A stretch of DNA of 64,000 bases from Arthrobacter sp. ISL-95 (GCF_018613695.1 NZ_JAGGPR010000011.1:62001-126000); one strand, 5' to 3'. Counted from the stretch's first letter, positions 29,514 through 38,330 are shown. Numbers and translations are program-made. The notes: generated from the sequence alone by a model not told the origin.

Positions 29514-30827
29514 ATGACTGATATCACTACTGAAAAGGCGCGCATCGGCGCGCCCTCGGCGCAGCCGTTTATCAACGGCTTCACCGAGGAAGGCGAGAAC
29601 CTTTCGCCCGTCAACACCGGAACGAACACCAGCACGACGTCGGAGCAGCCTTCCGCTGGTCCGCTCGCCGGCGCTTCGGCCAAGAGCCACTCGCATGGTG
29701 GCGGCGTAGGCATCCCGGACAGCTCTCGTGCAGGCCGTCTCACCTCTTACAAGGTGGCGGACTTCAAGCCGTTGAACGGCCTCGAGGAAGACTGGCGCTT
29801 CACCCCGTTGAAGCGCCTGCGCGGCCTCCACACCGAGGTCCTCAACGGTGCAGCTCCGGTAGTCAACGTAACTGCCCCGTCGGGCGTCGTTGTTGAGACC
29901 GTGGGTCGCGATGACAAGCGCATCGGCCAGGCTGCCATTCCGGAGGACCTCGTATCCGCCAACGCGTGGGAGAACTTCTCGGAAGCAACGGTCGTCACCG
30001 TTCCTGCCGAGCTCCAGGCTGAGAGTGAAGTTTCTGTGCTGATCAACGGGGCCGGCGAGGCACCGTCTGCGCAGCACATCGTGATTGTGGCCGAACGCTT
30101 CTCCAAAGCCGTTGTGGTTCTGGACCACCAGGGCTCGGCAGTTGTCTCCGAGAATGTGGAGATCATTGTTGAAGACGGCGCTGAACTGACAGTTGTTTCC
30201 TTGCAGGAATGGGCAGACAACGCAGTCCATGCGTCGTCGCAGCAGGCAAAGATCGGCCGCGATGCCAAGTTCAAGCACATCGTGGTCAGCCTTGGCGGCG
30301 ACCTCGTACGCGTCACCCCGTCCACGCGCTTCACTGCCCCGGGTGCCGACGTCGAAATGTTCGGCCTGTACTTCGCTGACGCCGGACAGCACCTTGAGCA
30401 GCGCCTGTTCGTTGACCACGCAGTGGCCAACTGCAAGTCACGCGTTCTCTACAAGGGTGCCCTTCAGGGCCGCAACGCCCACAGCGTGTGGGTGGGCGAC
30501 GTCCTGATCCGCAAGGAAGCTGAGGGTACGGATACTTACGAGGCCAACCGCAACCTTGTCCTCACCGATGGTGCGCGCGCGGACTCAGTTCCCAACCTTG
30601 AGATCGAAACCGGTTTGATTGAGGGTGCAGGCCACGCCAGCGCCACCGGACGTTTCGATGACGAGCACCTGTTCTACCTCATGGCCCGTGGCATCCCGGA
30701 AAAGGTTGCCCGCCGCCTGGTGGTCCGAGGCTTCCTCAACGAGATCATCCAGCAGATCAAGGTCCCGGCAATCGAAGATCGCCTGACCGCAGCCGTTGAG
30801 CGCGAACTCGCCGCGACCGACAACTAA
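29514..30827 (+). CDS. sufD: Fe-S cluster assembly protein SufD
   Basis: SufD pairs with SufB and SufC. The 437-residue protein has a variable Ser/Thr-rich N-terminus of about 80 residues, then GLEEDWRFTPLKRLRGL and a right-handed beta-helix core. C-terminal family motifs include YKGALQGRNAHSVWVGDVLI and RADSVPNLEIE. The gene is separated from sufB by 2 bp and from the Rieske gene by 22 bp. Confidence 0.95.
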   Translation: MTDITTEKARIGAPSAQPFINGFTEEGENLSPVNTGTNTSTTSEQPSAGPLAGASAKSHSHGGGVGIPDSSRAGRLTSYKVADFKPLNGLEEDWRFTPLKRLRGLHTEVLNGAAPVVNVTAPSGVVVETVGRDDKRIGQAAIPEDLVSANAWENFSEATVVTVPAELQAESEVSVLINGAGEAPSAQHIVIVAERFSKAVVVLDHQGSAVVSENVEIIVEDGAELTVVSLQEWADNAVHASSQQAKIGRDAKFKHIVVSLGGDLVRVTPSTRFTAPGADVEMFGLYFADAGQHLEQRLFVDHAVANCKSRVLYKGALQGRNAHSVWVGDVLIRKEAEGTDTYEANRNLVLTDGARADSVPNLEIETGLIEGAGHASATGRFDDEHLFYLMARGIPEKVARRLVVRGFLNEIIQQIKVPAIEDRLTAAVERELAATDN

Positions 30828-30849
30828 GACAGGCCAGGCAGAGCAAACA

Positions 30850-31206
30850 ATGAGTGAAGACACCAAGGGCGAACTGGTATGCAACGCCAATGACATCCAG
30901 GTCAAGCAAGCGCTGCGCGTCCTGATTGATGACTACCCCGTAGCAATCGTCAGGGACTCGATGGGCGAGATCCATGCCATCGCCGATACCTGCTCGCACG
31001 CGGACATCTCGTTGTCCGAGGGTGAGGTTGAAGGCTGCGCGATTGAATGCTGGGGACACGGTTCCCAGTTCGACCTCCGCAGCGGACAGCCACTCCAGCT
31101 GCCTGCTTATGACCCCGTCCCCGTTTTCGCCGTCACCATCGACGGGGACGACGTTTACGTGGACGTGACCAACGTTGTGAACGGCGCCTCGGTAGATCAC
31201 TACTGA
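30850..31206 (+). CDS. Rieske-type 2Fe-2S ferredoxin in the suf operon
   Basis: A 118-residue soluble Rieske protein of the non-heme-oxygenase ferredoxin type. The cluster ligands are C48 and H50 (CSH) and C67 and H70 (CWGH). The start is the ATG at 30850, since an upstream in-frame codon at 30796 lies inside sufD. Actinobacterial suf operons often carry such a gene between sufD and sufC. It may supply electrons during cluster assembly, or be an early client. Confidence 0.9.
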   Translation: MSEDTKGELVCNANDIQVKQALRVLIDDYPVAIVRDSMGEIHAIADTCSHADISLSEGEVEGCAIECWGHGSQFDLRSGQPLQLPAYDPVPVFAVTIDGDDVYVDVTNVVNGASVDHY

Positions 31207-31248
31207 GCGCCCAGTACCGCCAGACTTACGAACGGAAGAAAGAAGAGC

Positions 31249-32034
31249 ATGTCAACTCTTGAAATCAAGGACCTGCACGTCAGCATCGAGACGGAGCAGG
31301 GCACCAAGGAGATCCTGAAGGGCGTCAGCCTCACCATCAGGACCGGTGAAACGCACGCCATCATGGGCCCCAACGGTTCGGGCAAGTCCACGCTGGCCTC
31401 CACCATCGCCGGCCACCCGCGCTACAACGTCACCAGCGGCACCATCACTTTGGACGGCGAAGATGTGCTGGAAATGAGCGTCGACGAGCGCGCCCGTGCA
31501 GGCGTCTTCCTGGCCATGCAGTACCCGGTAGAGGTTCCCGGGGTCACCATGACCAACTTCCTGCGCACCGCCAAAACTGCGATCGACGGCGAAGCGCCGG
31601 CCCTGCGTACGTGGACCAAGGACGTCAAGGCGGCCATGCAGCAGCTCCGTATCGACGCCGACTTCGCACAGCGCAACGTCAACGAGGGCTTCTCCGGTGG
31701 TGAGAAGAAGCGAGTTGAAATCCTTCAGCTTGAACTCTTCAAGCCGAAGTTCGCCATCCTTGACGAGACCGACTCCGGCCTCGACGTTGACGCTTTGAAG
31801 GTTGTCTCCGAGGGCGTCAACCGTGCCCACGAAGAGGGCAACATGGGCACTCTGCTCATCACCCACTACACCCGCATCCTGCGCTACATCAAGCCGGAGT
31901 TCGTTCACGTGTTCGTTGACGGCAAGGTTGTTGAAGAGGGCGGCCCGGAGCTCGCGGACCGTCTTGAAGAAGAGGGCTACGACCGCTACGCTCCCGGCGC
32001 CGGCGTTGCCGTTGCTCCTGCTGTGCAGGCCTAG
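31249..32034 (+). CDS. sufC: Fe-S cluster assembly ATPase SufC
   Basis: ABC-type ATPase of the SufBCD scaffold, 261 residues. Walker A is GPNGSGKST; the family-specific signature is FSGGEKKRVE; Walker B is FAILDETDSGLDVD, with the SufC-type ETDSGLD in place of EPTSGLD. The ATG at 31249 follows GGAAGAAAGAAGAG. It is cytoplasmic, acts with SufB and SufD just upstream, and is followed 13 bp later by sufT. Confidence 0.97.
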   Translation: MSTLEIKDLHVSIETEQGTKEILKGVSLTIRTGETHAIMGPNGSGKSTLASTIAGHPRYNVTSGTITLDGEDVLEMSVDERARAGVFLAMQYPVEVPGVTMTNFLRTAKTAIDGEAPALRTWTKDVKAAMQQLRIDADFAQRNVNEGFSGGEKKRVEILQLELFKPKFAILDETDSGLDVDALKVVSEGVNRAHEEGNMGTLLITHYTRILRYIKPEFVHVFVDGKVVEEGGPELADRLEEEGYDRYAPGAGVAVAPAVQA

Positions 32035-32047
32035 TTAGGATCGTTCC

Positions 32048-32380
32048 ATGACCGAAATCAACACGGCGCGAACCAGCCTCGAGGACGTCGAGGAAGCGCT
32101 CAAGGACGTCATTGACCCTGAACTCGGGGTCAACATTGTGGACTTGGGCCTGCTCTACGGACTCAAGTACTCCGACGACGACGGCGCGCTCCTGATCGAC
32201 ATGACACTGACCACTGCGGCTTGCCCGCTGACGGACGTGCTTGAAGAGCAGGTTGGCAAGTCCCTCGACGGCGTGGTTGATGACTGGCGCCTGAACTGGG
32301 TATGGATGCCGCCATGGGGTCCCGAGCGGATCACCGATGACGGCAAGGACCAGATGAGGGCCCTGGGCTTCAACATCTGA
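32048..32380 (+). CDS. sufT: SufT/PaaD-like metal-sulfur cluster biosynthesis protein
   Basis: A 110-residue DUF59/MIP18-family protein. The signature is DVIDPELGVNIVDLGL; the single cysteine lies in TLTTAACPLTD as in the family. Proteins of this group help mature Fe-S enzymes and commonly end actinobacterial suf operons. In most such operons sufS and sufU lie between sufC and sufT; here only 13 bp separate the two genes and neither is present. A strong terminator follows. Confidence 0.9.
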   Translation: MTEINTARTSLEDVEEALKDVIDPELGVNIVDLGLLYGLKYSDDDGALLIDMTLTTAACPLTDVLEEQVGKSLDGVVDDWRLNWVWMPPWGPERITDDGKDQMRALGFNI

Positions 32381-32406
32381 TCAGCATTCGCCCGCCAAGC
32401 GGGTAT

Positions 32407-32449
32407 AAGGAAGGGTTCCGGGGATATCACCCGGAACCCTTCCTTTTTC
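32407..32449 (+). terminator. Rho-independent terminator of the suf operon
   Basis: A perfect 16-bp stem with arms AAGGAAGGGTTCCGGG and CCCGGAACCCTTCCTT and a 7-nt loop is followed by TTTCA, giving five T in all. It begins 27 bp after the sufT stop and separates the operon from the convergent metallopeptidase. Confidence 0.93.
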
Positions 32450-32461
32450 ATGTTGTGATGC

Positions 32462-33367
32462 TTAGGGCGCAGCTACACCGAAGGTGTCGCACTTGTTGAT
32501 GTCGCCCGTGGTGTACCCCTGGTAGAACCATTTCTGCCGCTGCTCGCTGGAGCCGTGGGTCCAAGACTCAGGCGAGACTCGGCCGGTGGCGGCTTCCTGA
32601 ATGCGGTCATCGCCGACGGCGGAAGCGGCGGACAGCGCATCCTGCAGATCCTGCTGGGTCAGGGGGTCAAGGAAAGGCTTCCCGCTCGCATCCGTCTGCG
32701 TCGTGGCGTGGCGGACCCAAAGTCCCGCATAGCAGTCGGCTTGGAGTTCCACCCGCACCGCACCTGATTGCGGCCCTTGCGGATCCTGCTGGGCCTGGTC
32801 CAGGTTTCCAAGGATGTTCTGGACGTGGTGCCCGAATTCATGGGCAACTACGTACTCCTGTGCCAAGGGACCTCCCGAGGAACCGAACCGGGTCACCAGT
32901 TCATCGAAGAAGCCGGGGTCGAAGTAGGCGGTGGTGTCTGCAGGGCAGTAGAAGGGGCCCACGGCGCTGGAAGCCGCACCGCAGCCGGTGTTGGTGGCCT
33001 CACTGAAGATCACAGTCTTTGGCCGCGGATACTGGACGTTGTAGTCCGCCAGGTAGTCGGGCCAGAATGCATTAAGGCTGTTCACCGTGCCGGTGATCCG
33101 ACAGTCCAGGCGTTTGTCCGCGTCGGCACCGGTCTGGCATTCCTGGACGCCGCCGGCTCCTGCGCCGCCACTTTCGACGGCGGGTGGCTGGTTTCCGCCG
33201 CCGGTCAGGTCTCCAAGGATGTTGGGATTGATGCCGAAGAGTGCCAGCAGCAGCACCACTATGCCGCCACCAATGCCACCGCCGATCTTTGTCCCGCGGC
33301 CCATGCCACTGCCACGTCGGTCCTCCACCTGGGAGGGGTCAAGCTGTGCGCCGTCATTGAAACTCAT
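32462..33367 (-). CDS. Neutral zinc metallopeptidase (YpfJ family)
   Basis: A 301-residue membrane-anchored protein of the KPN_02809/YpfJ neutral zinc metallopeptidase family. A short cytoplasmic start with GMGRGTKIGG is followed by one helix (IGGGIVVLLLALFGI) and an extracellular domain. The zinc motif HEFGHH is at VVAHEFGHHVQNILG; PFYCPADTTAYFDPGFF precedes it, as in the family. Its substrate is unknown. It converges on the suf operon. Confidence 0.88.
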   Translation of the reverse strand: MSFNDGAQLDPSQVEDRRGSGMGRGTKIGGGIGGGIVVLLLALFGINPNILGDLTGGGNQPPAVESGGAGAGGVQECQTGADADKRLDCRITGTVNSLNAFWPDYLADYNVQYPRPKTVIFSEATNTGCGAASSAVGPFYCPADTTAYFDPGFFDELVTRFGSSGGPLAQEYVVAHEFGHHVQNILGNLDQAQQDPQGPQSGAVRVELQADCYAGLWVRHATTQTDASGKPFLDPLTQQDLQDALSAASAVGDDRIQEAATGRVSPESWTHGSSEQRQKWFYQGYTTGDINKCDTFGVAAP

Positions 33368-33428
33368 ACAGTCAGAATAAACGTCACTTTTGGTGCCTGG
33401 TGCCAGACACTGCCGTAAAATCGTTTGG

Positions 33429-34820
33429 ATGCCTTTCCTGGATAAACTTCAGCTCTGGGCCGAGGAGCGCCCCCACGACACCGCCGTCGTTGTGGGCAGC
33501 GGCCGGCTCACCTGGGCGGGACTCCGCGATGCCGCAGCCGGCCTTGTCGGGGACCACCCTGCCACCGCTATTTTGGCGGAGCCCAACTCTGTCCGCTTCG
33601 TGGAACGCTATGCGGCCGCTGTGGCGGGGGAGCGGCGGTGCGCCGTTCTGGACCCGGAATGGCCTGTCCCAATGATCAATGAAGTATCCTCACGAGTCCT
33701 CGAAACCAGCACGCCGATTGGGGCCGAACTGGTGGACGGGGACCCGTCGAGCACTTTCCTGATCGGCCTCACGTCCGGGACCACTTCGGTCCCCAAAGCG
33801 TTCACCAGGTCCCGCCGATCCTGGCAGGTGTCGTTCGACGCGTCCATAGAGTTCTTTGGCCTCTCACAGGACGATCGGACCCTTGCACCCGGCCCCTTGT
33901 CGGCCAGCCTGAACCTGTACGCCCTCTCAGAGTGCCTGTACGCGGGTGCAGCCTTTCACACCCTTGAATCCTTCGATGTCGGCGACGCCCACGCTGCCAT
34001 CAGCCACGACGGCATTACCCGTCTGGTCCTGGCTCCCACGGCGCTTAGGTTGCTCAGCGAGCGGGGACTAGCCGGAGACGTTGATGCTTCCGGCCTCCGC
34101 AGTATCATCTGCGCCGGTTCCAAGTTGGACGCCCGGACCTTGGAGGCAGCTCGGCGGTGGGCGCCCCGTGCGGCCATCTTCGAGTACTACGGAGCCTCGG
34201 AGTTGAGCTTTGTTTCAGGTACCCGGTTGGCTGCCGGGGAACCGTTGGATGCAGGTGGCACCGGCATCGGCTCGCCCTTCCCGGGGGTTGAGCTGGCTAT
34301 CCTCGATGACATCGGCAGACCCCTCCCTGAGGGGGAACACGGGAACATCAGTGTTCGCAGTGGAATGATCAGCAACGGTTACCTGTGGGGCGATGACGGG
34401 CAGGCCCTGCGCTGCCTGGATGGCTGGTACACGGTGGGGGACCAGGGCTTTCTGGAGAACGGCACCCTTCACATCCTTGGCCGGCGCTCGGACATGATCA
34501 TCACCTCCGGAAAAAACGTCTACCCGCACGAGGTTGAGCTTGCTGTCGCTTCCGTGCCGGGCGTAGATGTTGCCGTCGCCGCCGGAGCGCCGGATGACAT
34601 CCGCGGCCAAAAGGTGATCGCCGGCGTCGTTCCTGCCTGTGGTGCTGTTACTGCCACCCAGCTGCGAACGGGTCTGGATGGCCTGCTGGCCCGGGATAAA
34701 TGGCCGATTCAGTACTACTTGTTATCCGAGCTCCCCATGACGGACCGCGGAAAAGTCAGCAGAAAAGTTCTCCTGGACTGGATCAAGAACCATGACCCCC
34801 GGGCCCAAGTCCTTGGCTAG
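33429..34820 (+). CDS. AMP-dependent acyl-CoA ligase (YhfT-like)
   Basis: A 463-residue adenylate-forming enzyme. The P-loop is LTSGTTSVPKAFTRSRRSW; then EYYGASELSFVSG, the hinge YTVGDQGFLENGTLHILGRRSD and the catalytic lysine region DRGKVSRK. It is shorter than most fatty acyl-CoA ligases. The ATG at 33429 is chosen, as the longer in-frame reading starts inside the leader. It overlaps the thiolase by 29 bp, and the pair converges on the biotin ECF transporter. Bacillus subtilis has yhfT-yhfS beside the biotin transporter gene yhfU, so a biotin-precursor role is a reasonable inference. The substrate is unknown. Confidence 0.82.
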   Translation: MPFLDKLQLWAEERPHDTAVVVGSGRLTWAGLRDAAAGLVGDHPATAILAEPNSVRFVERYAAAVAGERRCAVLDPEWPVPMINEVSSRVLETSTPIGAELVDGDPSSTFLIGLTSGTTSVPKAFTRSRRSWQVSFDASIEFFGLSQDDRTLAPGPLSASLNLYALSECLYAGAAFHTLESFDVGDAHAAISHDGITRLVLAPTALRLLSERGLAGDVDASGLRSIICAGSKLDARTLEAARRWAPRAAIFEYYGASELSFVSGTRLAAGEPLDAGGTGIGSPFPGVELAILDDIGRPLPEGEHGNISVRSGMISNGYLWGDDGQALRCLDGWYTVGDQGFLENGTLHILGRRSDMIITSGKNVYPHEVELAVASVPGVDVAVAAGAPDDIRGQKVIAGVVPACGAVTATQLRTGLDGLLARDKWPIQYYLLSELPMTDRGKVSRKVLLDWIKNHDPRAQVLG

Positions 34821-36033
34821 CGGCAAGCCCCTCCGAAACGAGGACGGCGCAGCCAGAGGAATCGACGAGTCACGGCAGCCCGTGATCATTGCTGCGCTGC
34901 GGTCTCCGATTTGTCGTGCCAACGGGCAACTGAAATTTCTCCGCGCCCCGGACCTCCTGGCACCCGTGCTGGCTTCCCTGGTGGAAACAGCAGGGGTGGA
35001 CCCTTCAGGCGTGGATGACGTGATCGTGGGCAACGCTGTGGGCGGCGGCGGGAATGTGGCCAGGTTCGCCTCGCTTCGGGCTGGTTTGCCCATCACTGTT
35101 CCCGGCCTCACGGTTGACCGCCAGTGCGGTTCAGGCCTTGACGCCATTGCACTGGCGTCCCGGCTGGTGGCAGCCGGCGGTGATCCGCTGTTTTTGGCCG
35201 GCGGCGTTGAAAGTATCAGTAGGGCGCCGGCCCGGGCCAACAGAAACGACGACGGCGAACTCGACTTCTACTCCAGGGCCAACTTTGTGCCCCAACAGTT
35301 CGGGGACCCTGACATGGGCGTTGCGGCGGAAAACGTAGCCCACGAATTCGGCGTTACACGTCAGAGGCAGGACGAGTACGCGCTCCGGAGCCATCATCGA
35401 GCCGTTGAAGCAGCCAGGACCGGCGTTTTTGCGGATGAAATTGTTCCGCTCAAAGGCAACGAAAAACTGGTGGATTCAGACGATGGCCCCAAGGCTTCAC
35501 TCCGCGCCCCGCTCATGGCGAGGTTCCCTGCAGCGTTCGTGGCCGGCGGTTCGGTCACGGCAGCGAACTCGTGCTTCGATGCAGACGCAGCGTCCGCCGT
35601 CGTCATGACGTCTTTGAAACGTGCCCGCGCCATGGGCGCGACGGACGGGATGTTGGTGCTGGGCTGCCACACCGCCGGCGTTGATCCGGAACTCCTCGGT
35701 ATCGGAGCCGCCCACGCCGCCCAACGGCTCCTTGACCAGCATGCTGTGGCCGCAGGAGAGATTGACCTGGTGGAGTTCAACGAGGCGTTCGCCTCCCAAA
35801 CCATCGCATGCCTGGAATATCTGGGCATTGACCCACGGAGAGCCAACCTTGATGGCGGAGCGCTTGCCTTGGGTCATGGCTATGGAGCCTCCGGCGCAGT
35901 GCTGGTGACCCGGATAATGGCCCAGGCACGCCGCAGCTATTCACTGCGCGGCGAGAGCCCACTGGCGCTGGCAATGATCAGTAGTGCAGGGGGCATGGGA
36001 ACCGCAGCTCTCCTGCAGTACGCACGGTTCTAG
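34792..36033 (+). CDS. Thiolase-family protein lacking the second catalytic cysteine (YhfS-like)
   Basis: A 413-residue thiolase fold. The nucleophile is C112 (VDRQCGSGLDAI), NEAFASQ supplies the asparagine, and H362 lies in LALGHGYGASG. The usual second cysteine of the CxGGG motif is replaced: the segment reads ISSAGGMG, with serine at 397. Canonical thiolases need that cysteine to activate the second substrate, so acetoacetyl-CoA thiolase activity is doubtful. It overlaps the acyl-CoA ligase by 29 bp and ends 12 bp from the convergent ecfT. The N-terminal 28 residues are unlike thiolases and a later start is possible. Confidence 0.8.
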   Translation: MTPGPKSLASGKPLRNEDGAARGIDESRQPVIIAALRSPICRANGQLKFLRAPDLLAPVLASLVETAGVDPSGVDDVIVGNAVGGGGNVARFASLRAGLPITVPGLTVDRQCGSGLDAIALASRLVAAGGDPLFLAGGVESISRAPARANRNDDGELDFYSRANFVPQQFGDPDMGVAAENVAHEFGVTRQRQDEYALRSHHRAVEAARTGVFADEIVPLKGNEKLVDSDDGPKASLRAPLMARFPAAFVAGGSVTAANSCFDADAASAVVMTSLKRARAMGATDGMLVLGCHTAGVDPELLGIGAAHAAQRLLDQHAVAAGEIDLVEFNEAFASQTIACLEYLGIDPRRANLDGGALALGHGYGASGAVLVTRIMAQARRSYSLRGESPLALAMISSAGGMGTAALLQYARF

Positions 36034-36045
36034 TCCCTGCCCGAT

Positions 36046-36672
36046 TTAGTCCCTCTCCGGTTCACCCAGCCCGCGGGCTGCCAAAGCGTCACCGGTTTGG
36101 CGGGCATACGCCACAGTCGTGATGAAGACGGGAAGTACCAATGCGCGGGGATTGCGTTCAAGCCCCCGTGCCCGTGCTGAGTCCCGCACGTCAGAGAAGG
36201 CGCCGGCTATAAAGGGTATACTCCTGAGCATTACGGCGATAGTCAATGCGAAACGTTCAGGGTCGGCACCGAAACGCCGGAACGGTTTAGCCAGTGCCAC
36301 CACGCCGTCCAGCAGTTCCTGCACAGGAGTGGTTGCGGTCAGGACTGAAGCTGCCACCACACAGACGAGCACGTTCAGCACGATCCGCGCCGCAGTGGGC
36401 CCACCGAGCTGCCACCATTGAAAGAGCCCAATGGCCAGGAGGATGGGCGCCACCAACCAGATGGCCCGCAGGAGTCGGCGGAAGCCGGCGCCAGTGAGCA
36501 TGAACAACCCGCACATGACGGCGAATATCACCAGCGACACAGCCCAGTCCACAATGAGGAAGGACGCCGCTCCGCAGGCCGCAACCACCAGGAACTTCAG
36601 CCACAGGGGAGTGCGGTGGATGATCGAACTTCCACGAATGTAGTTCGCAATCAGGAAACCATGGCCCCTCAC
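36046..36672 (-). CDS. ecfT: ECF transporter transmembrane component (biotin, BioN-like)
   Basis: A 208-residue membrane protein with five or so hydrophobic segments. The coupling-helix motif is in FSDVRDSARARGLERNPRAL, the conserved ARG signature of EcfT proteins. It couples ATP hydrolysis by the EcfA subunit to the BioY substrate-binding subunit. The genes lie bioY-ecfA-ecfT, with a 4-bp overlap with ecfA. Biotin specificity comes from bioY. Confidence 0.88.
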   Translation of the reverse strand: MRGHGFLIANYIRGSSIIHRTPLWLKFLVVAACGAASFLIVDWAVSLVIFAVMCGLFMLTGAGFRRLLRAIWLVAPILLAIGLFQWWQLGGPTAARIVLNVLVCVVAASVLTATTPVQELLDGVVALAKPFRRFGADPERFALTIAVMLRSIPFIAGAFSDVRDSARARGLERNPRALVLPVFITTVAYARQTGDALAARGLGEPERD

Positions 36673-37406
36673 CTGGACACATCACCCAAGCGGGTACCGG
36701 GCAGGGGAGCCTCGCATAGCTCGCGGTATCGGGCAACGCCCTCGGCGGCACCGCCATCGAAGACGATGCGCCCGGACTCCACCACCAGCACCCGGTCCAT
36801 GTCCAGCGCCAGGTCGAGGTCATGCGTGGACATCATGACTTGTTGGTCCAGGCCGGCCACCGTCCGCCGCAGGAGTTCGCGGTTCCGGAGGTCCAAAAGG
36901 GTGGACGGTTCGTCCAGGACCAGCACGGCGGGATCGACGGCAAGGACTGCGGCCAGTGCCAACAACTGCCTTTCACCACCGGAAAGTTCGTAAATGCTCT
37001 GATCGGCCAAGTGCAGCAGGCCGAATCGATCCAGGACTGCTTCCGCCCGGGCCGCCCGCTCCTTGGAGTTCTTGATGGAACGGCGGAGGGACAGCTCAAC
37101 GTCTTCGCGCCCCGTGGGCATCACCAACTGGGACAGGGGATCGGTGAAGACGAAACCCACATTGCCCCGGACACGGCGGACGTCCGCAACTGTGTTGTGG
37201 CCGCGGACCACCACAGCGCCTTCGCTCGGTTCTATCAGGCCATTGACGAGGCGCAGCAGCGTGGACTTCCCGGAACCGTTGGCTCCGATGACACCAATCC
37301 GACGCTCAGTCAGGTCCAGGGAGAAATCGTGCAGCAGGGTTTTGGGGGTGTCGCTGCTGTCGACTGCGACACGCACCGAAACCCTGCTGAAACTGATGGA
37401 ATTCAT
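36669..37406 (-). CDS. ecfA: ECF transporter ATP-binding protein (biotin, BioM-like)
   Basis: A 245-residue ABC ATPase. Walker A is GANGSGKST, the signature is LSGGERQLLALA and Walker B is VLVLDEPSTLLD. Only one ATPase gene is present, so a homodimer is expected as in BioMNY systems. It sits between bioY (18-bp gap) and ecfT (4-bp overlap). Confidence 0.9.
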   Translation of the reverse strand: MNSISFSRVSVRVAVDSSDTPKTLLHDFSLDLTERRIGVIGANGSGKSTLLRLVNGLIEPSEGAVVVRGHNTVADVRRVRGNVGFVFTDPLSQLVMPTGREDVELSLRRSIKNSKERAARAEAVLDRFGLLHLADQSIYELSGGERQLLALAAVLAVDPAVLVLDEPSTLLDLRNRELLRRTVAGLDQQVMMSTHDLDLALDMDRVLVVESGRIVFDGGAAEGVARYRELCEAPLPGTRLGDVSR

Positions 37407-37424
37407 GGAGTGATTGTTCCCGCT

Positions 37425-38054
37425 TTACTTGACCCGACGTACCAAGACATCCGGGAAGGCTTTGTGGATTGCCATGGCGATGATCACGGCCAGGACGTTC
37501 TTAATGATATCGCCGGGGACAAAGGGAAGATCGGCGAGGAATGCCTTGGTGAAGTCCAACTTGGCATTGACCATCATGCCCAGCACACCCAAAGCGTGGA
37601 TGACCACGATGCTGCTCACCATGGTCGCGGCGAAGAGCCACAGTGCACGGAACTTCACAGTCCTGCGGATGACCACCGCTGCAAGGTAGCCGGTTGCGGC
37701 TGCCGCCAGCGGGAACGCGATGATGTAACCGGCGGAGGGCGTGGCAAGGATACCCAATCCGCTGCGTCCACCGCTGAAGATCGGCAGCCCGGCGAACCCC
37801 AGCAATACATAGAGTCCGACGGCGGCGAAACCGCGCCCGGCGCCCAGCACCAATCCGCTGAGCATCACCGTCAGGGTCACCAATGTGATGGGAACACCAA
37901 GTGCGCCTACAGGTATGCCAGGGACGATCGCGGAGGCCGCTACGAGGGCTGCGAATACTGCAATGAGGCCAAGGTCGGTGGCGCTCCAGCGTTTTCGGGA
38001 GGATGCGGTGCGCTGAGGCGTATCAGCGGAAGTGGAAGAGTTGGTCTGGCTCAT
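37425..38054 (-). CDS. bioY: Biotin transporter substrate-binding subunit BioY
   Basis: A 209-residue S-component with six hydrophobic segments. BioY features visible are VGLYVLLGFAGLPIFSGG, GLGILATPSAGYIIAFPLAA and LADLPFVPGDIIKN. It captures biotin at the membrane, working with EcfA and EcfT encoded downstream. The upstream region contains a palindrome at 38243-38255 that might be regulatory. Confidence 0.93.
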   Translation of the reverse strand: MSQTNSSTSADTPQRTASSRKRWSATDLGLIAVFAALVAASAIVPGIPVGALGVPITLVTLTVMLSGLVLGAGRGFAAVGLYVLLGFAGLPIFSGGRSGLGILATPSAGYIIAFPLAAAATGYLAAVVIRRTVKFRALWLFAATMVSSIVVIHALGVLGMMVNAKLDFTKAFLADLPFVPGDIIKNVLAVIIAMAIHKAFPDVLVRRVK

Positions 38055-38242
38055 GACGGTCCTATCGGGTGTAATGCGATGCGATGAAAAGTTCTTGTTT
38101 CCCCTGTTCTCGAGAGTACGTAGGGAACGATGGCGGAATTTTGGAGTCTTTCCACAACACTGGTCGGGAATTCTTTGGTCGTCAGCACAGTTTTCGACTT
38201 AATCACCCGATGTCAGGCCTCGGCCTGCGTACCGGTAGACTT

Positions 38243-38255
38243 GAACAGGCTGTTC
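38243..38255. promoter_or_regulatory. 13-bp palindrome between bioY and the ABC-F gene
   Basis: GAACAG-G-CTGTTC is a perfect odd-length inverted repeat, 76 bp before the ABC-F start and 189 bp from the bioY start. The half-site resembles the TGAAC/GTTCA arms reported for actinobacterial biotin regulators, but the spacing differs. It is not a LexA box, which has a four-base spacer. Low confidence as an operator. Confidence 0.35.
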
Positions 38256-38330
38256 TCACGGCCACCCCCGCCGCACTTATCGGACCCACCGGTCCCCGCG
38301 AGCGTTCCCCATTGAAAGGCATCACCCGAA

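Noticed and set aside
38243..38255. LexA/SOS box
   Set aside because: GAAC and GTTC are separated by five bases rather than four, and neither flanking gene is an SOS gene.
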